A DNA stretch of 31,516 nucleotides from Bacillota bacterium. Lineage in GTDB: Bacteria; Bacillota; Clostridia; Lachnospirales; Lachnospiraceae. This document shows positions 24,664 to 31,516 of this stretch, piece by piece (positions within the stretch are counted from its first letter, which is position 1; every line of letters begins with the position of its first letter). The position numbers and the translations under genes were made by a program. The notes below the pieces were generated by a model that was not told the origin of the DNA, searched no databases, and saw nothing but the letters and a program-made list of their open reading frames with translations. The stretch lies in NCBI GenBank assembly GCA_023386315.1, contig JAEWJZ010000034.1, positions 1 through 31,516 of the forward strand, written 5' to 3'.

Positions 24664-25800
24664 ATGGATGTAATTGAAAGGTATATCAATGAACTGATGG
24701 AAAAAAGTACACCGGACCGTCCGGTCTGGAACATTGAGAAGATTCTTCAGGGAGAGAAAGCCGGCTGGAATTACATTGACGGCTGCATGATCAAGGCAAT
24801 CCTCGAGATGTATTCCATTACAAAGGATTCGAAATATCTGGAATTTGCAGATACGTTTATTGACTACCGTGTAAAGGAAGATGGATCCATTGATGGATAT
24901 GATGTAGAAGAACTGAACATTGATAATGTGAATGCAGGCAAAACCCTGTTTGAACTTTATGATCTGACCGGCAGGGAAAAGTACAGAAAGGCAATCGATC
25001 TGGTTTACAGCCAGATTGAAAAGATGCCCAGAACAAAAGAAGGGAATTTCTGGCATAAAAACATTTACCCCAATCAGGTGTGGCTTGACGGTCTCTATAT
25101 GTGCCAGCCATTTTATATGGAATACGAAACCCGGTTTAACGGAAGAAAAAACTGCGAAGATATTTACAGCCAGTTTGCAAATATAACAAAGCATATGCGG
25201 GATTCTGAAACAGGACTTTACTATCATGCCTATGATTCCTCCAGAGAGATGTTCTGGTGTGATAAAGTGACAGGACTTTCCCAGAATTTCTGGCTGAGGG
25301 CACTGGGCTGGTATTCCATGGCGCTTCTTGATACCATGGATAAAGACAATCATAAGGAGCAGGAAGCATTGCATCAGATGAAAGATGCATTCAAATCACT
25401 GATTGATGCCATGTTAAAATATCAGGATCCAAGCGGTATGTGGTATCAGGTGGTCAACTTAGGCGGCATGGAGAAGAACTATTTAGAAACCAGCGGCAGC
25501 GCGATCTTTTCCTATGCAATCTTAAAAGGCGTGCGCCTCGGCTATCTGCCTGAAGCATATGCAGAACACGGAAAGAAAGCATTTGAAGGAATCTGCAAAA
25601 CCTATCTTCATATGGAAGAAGGAAATATGAGTTTAGGCGGAATCTGCCTGGTGGCAGGTCTGGGAGGAAAAGACAGAAGAGACGGAACATTCCAGTATTA
25701 TATGTCCGAGCCGGTGGTAAAAGATGATGCAAAGGGAGTGGGACCGTTCCTTCTTGCATATACAGAGATGAAACGGTGCGGATGGCAGTATCAGTCATAG
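24664..25800 (+). CDS. GH105 unsaturated rhamnogalacturonyl hydrolase
   Basis: 378 residues, typical of GH105 (B. subtilis YteR/YesR). The enzyme removes the unsaturated galacturonic acid left at the non-reducing end by pectin or rhamnogalacturonan lyases, in the cytoplasm. The (alpha/alpha)6-barrel motifs are visible; D142 in VWLDGLYM matches the general acid D143 of YteR and H188 in YYHAYD matches H189. No signal peptide. ATG 24664 is preferred, with GAGAGG nine bases upstream; ATG 24640 overlaps the regulator stop but has no ribosome binding site. It should act on products imported by the nearby transporter. Confidence 0.93.
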   Translation: MDVIERYINELMEKSTPDRPVWNIEKILQGEKAGWNYIDGCMIKAILEMYSITKDSKYLEFADTFIDYRVKEDGSIDGYDVEELNIDNVNAGKTLFELYDLTGREKYRKAIDLVYSQIEKMPRTKEGNFWHKNIYPNQVWLDGLYMCQPFYMEYETRFNGRKNCEDIYSQFANITKHMRDSETGLYYHAYDSSREMFWCDKVTGLSQNFWLRALGWYSMALLDTMDKDNHKEQEALHQMKDAFKSLIDAMLKYQDPSGMWYQVVNLGGMEKNYLETSGSAIFSYAILKGVRLGYLPEAYAEHGKKAFEGICKTYLHMEEGNMSLGGICLVAGLGGKDRRDGTFQYYMSEPVVKDDAKGVGPFLLAYTEMKRCGWQYQS

Positions 25801-25805
25801 AAAAT

Positions 25806-25840
25806 AAAAGGGAATGAGGCAGTCTGCCTCGTTCCCTTTT
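25806..25840. terminator. Bidirectional terminator between GH105 and AraC genes
   Basis: A 17-bp arm AAAAGGGAATGAGGCAG (25806-25822) pairs with its complement ending at 25840 with one G-U pair. A T-run follows on the + strand and the A-run at the left arm gives T residues on the minus strand. It overlaps the stop codon of the AraC-family gene. Confidence 0.9.
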
Positions 25841-26706
25841 TAACTTAAACTGTTCTGTGCGAATTTCTTCGGTGAAATGCCCGTCTTCTTTGTAAATGCT
25901 TTAAAGAAGTTGCTGTAATCATTAAAGCCGCACATGCTGTATACCTCATTCACACTGTATCCGCCTGCCAGCAGCGTCTGTGCCAGCTCAATTCTTCTGG
26001 TTGTAATATAGGAGTTAATGGTGGTTCCCGTTCCTTTTTTAAAAAGCCTGCAAAGGTAGGAGGTGCTTAAATAAAAATGAGCTGCAATCTCCCCGATGCT
26101 TAAGGAAGAATCAATGTTATGATGGATATAGGTTATAATATCTGCCACCTTGCTGTTAAAATACTGTCTCTGTTCTTCTGGCTGTTCGCCCAGATCTGCT
26201 TCTGCCGCACATTTCGTTAAAAAAACCATGAACTCTGCGAATGCCGAACGTTCTTCCACGTCATGTCCAAAACCATCTTCCACAGCCAGTTTATTAAAAT
26301 AATAAGTAAACCTTCGCTGCTGTCCCTGGCTTAAATGGATCCGGTGGGAAAAATTCTCCGGACGGTGTGTAAAACAGTAGGTCAGATCCGTAAGGCCGGT
26401 GGAAATGGTTTTTAAATACTCCGGATCAATAAAAACAGCATACCGTTCATGGGGAATGGACGAATCCATCTGAAGGATCTGGTGCTTTTCCCGGGGATTA
26501 ATCATGAATAAATCGCCAGGCTCTATGCGGTAATTATTGTCTTCAATTAAAAAAGTACGGCCGCCGCTGATGGAAAAATAAAACTCGCAGCAGCGATGGC
26601 TGTGCATGCTTAAAACACTGCTTTCTTTGTGAAGATGTGCAATGGAAAAATAATGGCTTTCAAAACAGCGGTCAATTCCTTCCGAATATGAAGTAAGTAC
26701 TTTCAT
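25840..26706 (-). CDS. AraC-family transcriptional regulator
   Basis: 288 residues. N-terminal cupin-like sugar-sensing domain (HSHRCCEFYFSISG, then EPGDLFMINPREKH, about 35-80) and two C-terminal helix-turn-helix motifs (about 185-285: SIGEIAAHFYLSTSYLCRLFK and ending GFNDYSNFFKAFTKKTGISP). Usually an activator. It is transcribed away from binding protein 2 and probably activates that operon from the shared gap; the ligand is inferred to be a pectin sugar. ATG 26706 lies ten bases from AAGGAG; ATG 26715 is only one base from it and is unlikely. Confidence 0.92.
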   Translation of the reverse strand: MKVLTSYSEGIDRCFESHYFSIAHLHKESSVLSMHSHRCCEFYFSISGGRTFLIEDNNYRIEPGDLFMINPREKHQILQMDSSIPHERYAVFIDPEYLKTISTGLTDLTYCFTHRPENFSHRIHLSQGQQRRFTYYFNKLAVEDGFGHDVEERSAFAEFMVFLTKCAAEADLGEQPEEQRQYFNSKVADIITYIHHNIDSSLSIGEIAAHFYLSTSYLCRLFKKGTGTTINSYITTRRIELAQTLLAGGYSVNEVYSMCGFNDYSNFFKAFTKKTGISPKKFAQNSLS

Positions 26707-26738
26707 TATTGGCATTCTCCTTGGCTAATACTACTAAA

Positions 26739-26767
26739 ATAATATCATAGGATGTCAAAATATGCAA
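26739..26767 (-). promoter_or_regulatory. Candidate promoter of the AraC-family gene
   Basis: Minus strand reads TTGCAT (26767-26762), a 17-base spacer and TATTAT (26744-26739). A perfect TTGACA at 26758-26753 is also present but its best -10 (TAGTAT) is 19 bases away. Either pair could be used. Confidence 0.35.
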
Positions 26768-26807
26768 TGTTTTGTGCTGAATTTGAAATGAATTATAAGG
26801 TAATAGG

Positions 26808-26816
26808 TGCTATAAT
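26808..26816 (+). promoter_or_regulatory. Extended -10 promoter of the binding protein 2 operon
   Basis: TGC-TATAAT is a perfect extended -10 without a good -35. This fits a promoter that needs an activator such as the divergent AraC-family protein. The expected start, about 26823, lies six bases before the downstream palindrome. Confidence 0.6.
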
Positions 26817-26828
26817 AATAAAAAAGTG

Positions 26829-26848
26829 TTGTGTAAGCGCTTACGCAA
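26829..26848. promoter_or_regulatory. LacI operator or CcpA cre site upstream of binding protein 2
   Basis: The perfect 12-base palindrome GTAAGCGCTTAC (26833-26844) is flanked by TTG/CAA with one mismatch. TGTAAGCGCTTACG also matches the CcpA cre consensus (TGWAANCGNTNWCA) except for the last base. It sits at about +6 to +25 of the predicted transcript, a roadblock position. Confidence 0.75.
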
Positions 26849-26937
26849 AATACATAATTCTATCATCAGAATGCGGAAACATTTACACTGACTTTTAAAG
26901 AACTCATTTATGAGGGAGAGAAAAAGGAGAGAAAAAG

Positions 26938-28320
26938 ATGAGAAAAATCAAACAGTGGACAGCAATGGGGTTAGCGACTGTTATGGCAATGTCTCTATCT
27001 GCCTGCGGGTCTGGCAAAAGCAATACTGCTGAGACAACCACTGCTGCACCTGCAGAAACTACTACTGCAGCAGCAGAAACCACAGCTGCAGGAGCTACAA
27101 CTTCCGGAGAACCGGTAGAACTGAAATTTTCCTGGTGGGGCGGCGACACAAGACATGCTGCAACAGAAGAAGCAATCAAAGCTTTCCAGGCAAAATATCC
27201 AAACATAACTGTAACTCCAGAATATGGTGCATGGACCGGATGGGAAGAGAAGCAGTCCTTAAATATTTTAGGCGGCAATGCGGCTGATGTTATGCAGATC
27301 AACTGGAACTGGATTGATTCCTACAGCCAGGGCGGAAAGTCTTTCGCAAACCTGGAGGATTACTCCGATGTTCTTGATTTAAAACAGTTTTCACCAGAGA
27401 GCCTTGAGCTTTGCAAGGTAGATAATAAATTAATGGCAGTTCCGATTTCTTTAACAGGCCGTCTGTTCTACTGGAACAAGACAGTATTTGATGAGGTTGG
27501 TGTTGCACTTCCTACTGATCTTGATTCCTTATACAAAGCCGGAGAAGCATTCAAGGCTAAAGATCCTGATATGTATCCGCTGGCAGTTGGACAGTATGAC
27601 CGTATGATCCTGATGGTATACTATCTGGAAGCTAAGTATGGTAAGAACTGGGTAGAAGACGGAGCAGTTAACTACACAGAAGATGAAGTAAAAGATGGTA
27701 TGGACTTTATCAACAATTTGGAAGAAAAACATGTAATCCCTGCTCAGGCAACAATTGACGGCGATATGGCTGACTCTCTTGATAAGAATGCAAAATGGAT
27801 CGATGGAAAATATGCTGGTATCTTTGAGTGGGATTCCTCTGCATCCAAGTTCAAAAAAGCTCTGGAAGGCAGTGTAAACAAACCTGGCCAGGAATTCGTA
27901 GTTGGCGACTTCATTAAGATGGGCAATAACAATGGCGGATTTACCAAGATTTCCATGGCATTTGCAATTGCTGCAAACTCCAAGCATCCGAAGGAAGCAG
28001 CTATGCTGATCAATTTCCTGTTAAATGATGAAGAAGGCGTTAAGATCTGTTCTACTGAAAGAGGTATTCCTTGTTCCGCAGCAGGCTTAAAGATCCTTCA
28101 GGATAACAAGCTTGGCGATCCTCTTACCATTGAAGCAAATACAAAGGTTATGGATTACAGCAAGTTTACTCTGGACAGCAAATTTGAACACAATGACTTA
28201 AAGGCTAACCCAGACGGTGTTTATTACAAAGTATTTGGTAAGTTAAGCTCAAAAGAACTGGATTCTGCTGCAGCTGCAAAAGAACTGATCAAGGGTGTAA
28301 CTGATACACTTGAGAACTAA
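26938..28320 (+). CDS. ABC transporter solute-binding lipoprotein 2 (CUT1-type)
   Basis: 460 residues. Lipobox LSAC with Cys23, a Thr/Ala/Glu-rich linker to about residue 55, then the family 1 sugar-binding domain. It is a clear paralogue of the copy at 21844-23217, sharing long runs such as YGAWTGWEEKQSL and DGDMADSLDKNAKWIDGKYA. The two differ most in the linker. It heads the operon with two permeases, so it is the likely primary binding protein for imported pectin or rhamnogalacturonan oligosaccharides; the substrate is inferred from neighbouring GH105 and GH28 genes. AAGGAG is followed by ATG 26938. Confidence 0.94.
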   Translation: MRKIKQWTAMGLATVMAMSLSACGSGKSNTAETTTAAPAETTTAAAETTAAGATTSGEPVELKFSWWGGDTRHAATEEAIKAFQAKYPNITVTPEYGAWTGWEEKQSLNILGGNAADVMQINWNWIDSYSQGGKSFANLEDYSDVLDLKQFSPESLELCKVDNKLMAVPISLTGRLFYWNKTVFDEVGVALPTDLDSLYKAGEAFKAKDPDMYPLAVGQYDRMILMVYYLEAKYGKNWVEDGAVNYTEDEVKDGMDFINNLEEKHVIPAQATIDGDMADSLDKNAKWIDGKYAGIFEWDSSASKFKKALEGSVNKPGQEFVVGDFIKMGNNNGGFTKISMAFAIAANSKHPKEAAMLINFLLNDEEGVKICSTERGIPCSAAGLKILQDNKLGDPLTIEANTKVMDYSKFTLDSKFEHNDLKANPDGVYYKVFGKLSSKELDSAAAAKELIKGVTDTLEN

Positions 28321-28356
28321 TTCACTTTAAAAAGAAAAGATATTCATATTTCATAT

Positions 28357-28382
28357 GAGCCGCCATAGTAATATGGCGGCTC
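28357..28382 (+). other. Intercistronic hairpin after binding protein 2
   Basis: GAGCCGCCATA (28357-28367) and TATGGCGGCTC (28372-28382) form a perfect 11-bp stem with a GTAA loop. No T-run follows (CCATAAAG), so it is not a standard terminator. It lies 37 bases after the binding-protein stop and could protect the upstream mRNA from 3' decay, giving more binding protein than permease. Confidence 0.75.
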
Positions 28383-28410
28383 CCATAAAGAAAAGGGCAG
28401 ACAAAACGTC

Positions 28411-29079
28411 ATGGAATGCAGAAATGAGACATTAATACCATACCAGCTTATGGGAGCAGTACAAATGTATGAAGCAACTGGAGAAGATGCATTTAAGGAT
28501 TTTGTAATGACTCAGTTAAGCAGAATGGAAGCCCCGGAAGGGACGGCAGGCAGTCTGCCGGCACAGGATTATTCCGCTTATTTTTTCGCTTTGGAACAAA
28601 CTGGTAATGAGAAATACAGGCAAAAGATAGAAGATGTCATGAAAGCCCCGGAGTGGACTTTGGAGCTTATGCCGTTTATAACAGCATATGACACAAAGTA
28701 TAAAAGAAAAGAGCATTATAATGAGATTGCGTCCATGTTTCGGGAGAAACAGCAGTTTACAGGAGATGATCTGGTGTCACTGATTGATACCATTGCTCAG
28801 ATGTCAGAAGAGATCTATGAATATTATAGGGAATTAAGGGATTTATTTAAGGTTATAGTCAAGGAGAAGATGAAAGACCTCCCCAATTCTTCTGAAATTA
28901 TGGAAATTGGTTATTCCATTCTGAAGGCATGCAACACTGGTGTGCTTCAAAAAGAAAAATACGGTAATTTCGGGGAATTTGTATGGAGAACTATTGCGGG
29001 GATTGATAATAATACATGTACAGGTTTAAAAGATATGATCTGTGCGCAGCATATAATTTTTAATAAACAGGAGGTATGA
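28411..29079 (+). CDS. Short GH105-like protein lacking the catalytic Asp
   Basis: 222 residues, no signal peptide, function unknown. It aligns by eye with the GH105 enzyme at 24664-25800 in several blocks: TGNEKYRQKIEDV with TGREKYRKAIDLV, PFITAYDTKYKRKEHYNEI with PFYMEYETRFNGRKNCEDI, and GYSILKACNTGVLQKEKYG with SYAILKGVRLGYLPEAYAE. The VWLDGLYM block holding the general acid is replaced (LELMPFI) and the FWCDK and GLSQNFW segments are missing. It is therefore a shortened (alpha/alpha)-barrel relative, probably non-catalytic, perhaps binding or regulatory. The ribosome binding site is weak. Its TGA overlaps an ATG, and the permease with AGGAGG starts six bases later, so it is part of the transporter operon. 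Confidence 0.75.
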   Translation: MECRNETLIPYQLMGAVQMYEATGEDAFKDFVMTQLSRMEAPEGTAGSLPAQDYSAYFFALEQTGNEKYRQKIEDVMKAPEWTLELMPFITAYDTKYKRKEHYNEIASMFREKQQFTGDDLVSLIDTIAQMSEEIYEYYRELRDLFKVIVKEKMKDLPNSSEIMEIGYSILKACNTGVLQKEKYGNFGEFVWRTIAGIDNNTCTGLKDMICAQHIIFNKQEV

Positions 29080-29084
29080 GCACT

Positions 29085-29984
29085 ATGAAGTCAAAGGGTA
29101 TGCGTAAGTTCCTGGCTGATAATGCGGGATTCTTCTTTGTCCTGCCATGGCTGATTGGATTTATACTTTTTAAAGTTTATCCATTCGCCTCTTCATTGTA
29201 CTATAGCTTTACAAATTACGATCTGTTTAATGGCGTAACGAAAACAGGTATGATGAACTATAATAAGATTTTCACGGATTCTGATATTACAAGAGCATTT
29301 CTGGTAACTTTTAAATATGCGATTTTTGACGTTCCTTTAAAGCTGACCTTCGCATTATTTATTGCTTATATTCTGAACTTCAAATTAAAGGGAGTTAATT
29401 TTTTCAGAACTGCTTATTACATCCCCTCTATTCTGGGAGGTTCCATCGCCATCGCTATCTTGTGGAGAGCTGTATTTAATACAGATGGTCTGATCAATGC
29501 GGTTGTTGTTGCACTTGGCGGAGAAAAAATCAACTGGATGGCATCTGCCAACGGTGCTTTATTTGTTATCATCATGTTAAGAGTATGGCAGTTTGGTTCA
29601 GCCATGGTAATTTTCCTTGCAGCTTTAAAAGGTGTATCGGAAGATTTATATGAAGCTGCATCCATTGACGGAGCAGGAAAATGGACCCAGTTCTTTAAAA
29701 TTACAGTTCCTTTAATTACACCGGTTATTTTCTATAACCTGATCACTCAGTTATGTCAGGCATTCCAGGAATTCAACGGACCATTCCTTGTAACAAAGGG
29801 CGGACCAAACGGTGCAACTACACTGATTTCTATTCTTATTTACAACAATGCGTTCCTTCGTCATAAGATGGGTATGGCAAGTGCCCAGGCCTGGATTCTG
29901 TTCCTGATTGTCATGACATTTACGGCAGTTGCATTTGTAAGCCAGAAGAAATGGGTATATTACTCAGATGAAGACGGGAGGTAG
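29085..29984 (+). CDS. ABC transporter permease 1 (MalF-type)
   Basis: 299 residues with about six membrane segments: the first in FFFVLPWLIGFILFKVYPF, the last near the C-terminus. The cytoplasmic EAA loop (EAASIDGAGKWTQFFKITVP) that contacts the ATPase is intact. It belongs to the CUT1 family UgpA/LplB-like permeases. I chose ATG 29085, ten bases after AGGAGG; ATG 29076, overlapping the previous stop, is only one base from it. It pairs with the next gene to form the channel. No ATP-binding subunit is encoded nearby. Confidence 0.95.
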   Translation: MKSKGMRKFLADNAGFFFVLPWLIGFILFKVYPFASSLYYSFTNYDLFNGVTKTGMMNYNKIFTDSDITRAFLVTFKYAIFDVPLKLTFALFIAYILNFKLKGVNFFRTAYYIPSILGGSIAIAILWRAVFNTDGLINAVVVALGGEKINWMASANGALFVIIMLRVWQFGSAMVIFLAALKGVSEDLYEAASIDGAGKWTQFFKITVPLITPVIFYNLITQLCQAFQEFNGPFLVTKGGPNGATTLISILIYNNAFLRHKMGMASAQAWILFLIVMTFTAVAFVSQKKWVYYSDEDGR

Positions 29985-29989
29985 ATGAC

Positions 29990-30841
29990 ATGACGAAAGA
30001 GACAAAAAGAAATATAAGCACAGTGATCCGTTACACCCTACTCGTCGTAATCGGGTTCATTATGGTATATCCCCTGATCTGGATGGTAGGTGCGACGTTT
30101 AAGACCAACTCAGAGATTTTTACCAGCGCATGGTTCTGGCCTAAAAATCCGGTTACTGACGGTTATGCCAATGCCTTCGTAGATTACGGCGGTAAAATTA
30201 ACCTGATTAAATCACTTTTAAACACTTATAAAATCGTAGTTCCCAAGGTTATTTTCACTGTAATTTCAGCAACCATTACTGCTTACGGCTTCGGACGGTT
30301 TGAATTCAAGGGAAAAGCAATTCTTTTTTCTCTTATGATATCCACTCTGTTCCTTCCACAGGTAGTTTTAAATGCACCACAGTACATTATGTTCAACAAC
30401 TGGGGCTGGACAAATTCCTATCTTCCTCTTGTTATCCCTTCTTTATTTGCAGGTGATACATACTTCTTATTCATGCTGGTTCAGTTTTTAAGAGGTGTGC
30501 CGAGAGAGCTGGAAGAGGCAGCCAAGATCGATGGCTGTAATTCACTTAAAACATTATGGTATGTAATTGTTCCCATGTTAAAGCCGTCACTGGTATCTGT
30601 TGCACTGTTTCAGTTTATGTGGACTTCCAATGACTTTATGGGACCCCTTATTTATGTTTCCGACATGCCGAAATATACAAACTCCATTTACTTACGTATG
30701 TCAATGGACGGCGATGTAGGATTTCAGTGGAACAGAATTCTGGCGATGTCACTCATTTCCATTATTCCTTCTCTGATTGTATTCTTCTGTGCGCAGGATT
30801 CCTTCATTGATGGTATTGCTGCAGGCGGAGTAAAAGGTTAA
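29990..30841 (+). CDS. ABC transporter permease 2 (MalG-type)
   Basis: 283 residues with about six membrane segments, the first at 15-35 (YTLLVVIGFIMVYPLIWM). The EAA loop is EEAAKIDGCNSLKTLWYVIVP. It is a CUT1 permease of the UgpE/YtcP-like type, the usual partner of the preceding permease, six bases apart, with GGGAGG before ATG 29990. The complex should import oligosaccharides using a shared MsmX-type ATPase encoded elsewhere; that is known for B. subtilis pectin-fragment transporters and inferred here. Confidence 0.95.
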   Translation: MTKETKRNISTVIRYTLLVVIGFIMVYPLIWMVGATFKTNSEIFTSAWFWPKNPVTDGYANAFVDYGGKINLIKSLLNTYKIVVPKVIFTVISATITAYGFGRFEFKGKAILFSLMISTLFLPQVVLNAPQYIMFNNWGWTNSYLPLVIPSLFAGDTYFLFMLVQFLRGVPRELEEAAKIDGCNSLKTLWYVIVPMLKPSLVSVALFQFMWTSNDFMGPLIYVSDMPKYTNSIYLRMSMDGDVGFQWNRILAMSLISIIPSLIVFFCAQDSFIDGIAAGGVKG

Positions 30842-30846
30842 TGATC

Positions 30847-30884
30847 AAAAAGAGGGCGTGGTATGCAATTGCTGCGCTCTTTTT
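30847..30884 (+). terminator. Possible weak terminator after the permeases
   Basis: AAAAAGAG (30847-30854) pairs with CTCTTTTT (30877-30884) around a 22-base loop that can fold a little further. It may only partly stop transcription, since the GH28 gene starts 52 bases later without a clear promoter of its own. Confidence 0.45.
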
Positions 30885-30936
30885 CAATAGAAAAAACAAA
30901 TAACACAGGAAAACTTGACAGGTGAGGTTTAACAGT

Positions 30937-31516
30937 ATGGAATTAAGAGTTGCATTTCAGACAGCGCGTTCTGTAACCATAGAGACAATCACAGAAACAA
31001 TTTATGAATTCGACACTCCGGGCCAGATTCTGGTAAACGGAGAGAGCCGGGGAGAGACAAAGCAGGTTGTGTTTACTTTGTTTGACTTAAAGCCGGATAT
31101 GGATTATAATATTTCTCTGGAAAGAAATGGAGAAAGAGCGGAAGCCAGCTTCCGTACTGACTATGAATTTGTGACGTTAAATGTAAAAGATGTTGGGGCG
31201 AAAGGAGATGGGATCCAGGATGACACATCCTTTATCCAGGCTGCTATCATGGCCTGCCCAAAGGATAGCCGGGTATTGATACCAAAAGGGAGATACCGGA
31301 TAACCAGCTTATTCTTAAAGAGCCATTTAAGGCTTGAGCTGGCAGAAGGAGCAGAGCTTTTGGCGGATACGGACCGGTACAAATATCCCAGATTTCCCGG
31401 AATGATTGAAAGCTATGACGAAAAAGAGGATTATAATCTGGGAACATGGGAAGGAAATCCACTCCCCATGTTTGCAGGGATCATAACTGGAATCGATGCA
31501 GAGGATGTGGTGATTT
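30937..31516 (+). CDS. GH28 polygalacturonase, 3' end beyond window
   Basis: The first 193 residues are present; the frame is open at the window edge. Residues 1-78 look like a small beta-sandwich (fibronectin III-like) domain, as in several cytoplasmic or periplasmic GH28 exo-enzymes. From about 80 the parallel beta-helix begins with the typical VTLNVKDVGAKGDGIQDDT segment and an IPKGRYRI strand. Catalytic Asp residues lie further on, outside the window. No signal peptide is visible, so it likely acts inside the cell on imported oligogalacturonides or rhamnogalacturonan fragments. GAGGT nine bases before ATG 30937. Confidence 0.9.
   Translation, partial: MELRVAFQTARSVTIETITETIYEFDTPGQILVNGESRGETKQVVFTLFDLKPDMDYNISLERNGERAEASFRTDYEFVTLNVKDVGAKGDGIQDDTSFIQAAIMACPKDSRVLIPKGRYRITSLFLKSHLRLELAEGAELLADTDRYKYPRFPGMIESYDEKEDYNLGTWEGNPLPMFAGIITGIDAEDVVI

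Noticed and set aside
24460..25374. 304-codon open frame opposite the regulator and GH105 genes
   Set aside because: Antisense shadow of two confident genes.
28357..28382. Hairpin after binding protein 2 as a rho-independent terminator
   Set aside because: No T-run follows, and the downstream permeases would lack a promoter; treated as an intercistronic element.
30914..30919. Perfect TTGACA before the GH28 gene
   Set aside because: The sequence 17 bases downstream (TGGAAT) overlaps the start codon, leaving no leader, so it is unlikely to be a -35 box for this gene.

Overview
The window looks like the chromosome of a low-to-mid GC, Gram-positive gut-type Clostridia, most likely a Lachnospiraceae member. 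This is inferred from AGGAGG-type ribosome binding sites, an LPxTG surface protein, the gene run uvrC-hprK-murB-rapZ-whiA-HPr/crh-dnaE-pfkA, and paired lipoprotein/permease carbohydrate transporters. No rRNA, tRNA, CRISPR array, transposase or phage gene was seen.

Region 1 (1-5.8 kb): the 3' part of a very large cell-wall-anchored protein. It has twelve complete 74/76-residue tandem repeats, two copies of a longer module ending in Listeria-Bacteroides-type repeats, a Gly/Ser linker and an LPKTG sorting signal. A shared bidirectional terminator separates it from a convergent DUF1846 (UPF0371) gene.

Region 2 (5.9-20.9 kb): a housekeeping stretch, all on the + strand. It holds methionine aminopeptidase with a SEC-C zinc motif, DNA-3-methyladenine glycosylase I, a GNAT protein, a DUF4015 lipoprotein (putative glycosidase), DUF1653, uvrC, hprK, murB, rapZ, whiA, an HPr paralogue, dnaE and pfkA. 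The HPr paralogue has Glu at position 15 in place of the phosphorylatable His but keeps Ser46. With HprK nearby, this makes it a Crh-like regulator. The usual yvcK between rapZ and whiA is absent.

Region 3 (21.0-31.5 kb): a pectin/rhamnogalacturonan-oligosaccharide utilisation locus. The order is esterase and solute-binding lipoprotein 1 (both -), a LacI-family regulator and GH105 hydrolase (both +), an AraC-family regulator (-), then solute-binding lipoprotein 2, a short GH105-like protein without the catalytic Asp, two permeases and the start of a GH28 polygalacturonase (all +). No transporter ATPase is present, so a shared MsmX-type ATPase encoded elsewhere is expected. Palindromes resembling LacI/CcpA operators lie in front of both binding-protein genes, and a different palindrome lies at the regulator's own promoter. 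The GH28 start, GH105 and esterase lack visible signal peptides, which fits uptake of oligosaccharides followed by cytoplasmic breakdown.

The observations most worth pursuing are the catalytically degenerate GH105-like protein inside the transporter operon, the Crh-like HPr, and the paired operator architecture that may link this locus to HprK/Crh/CcpA control.
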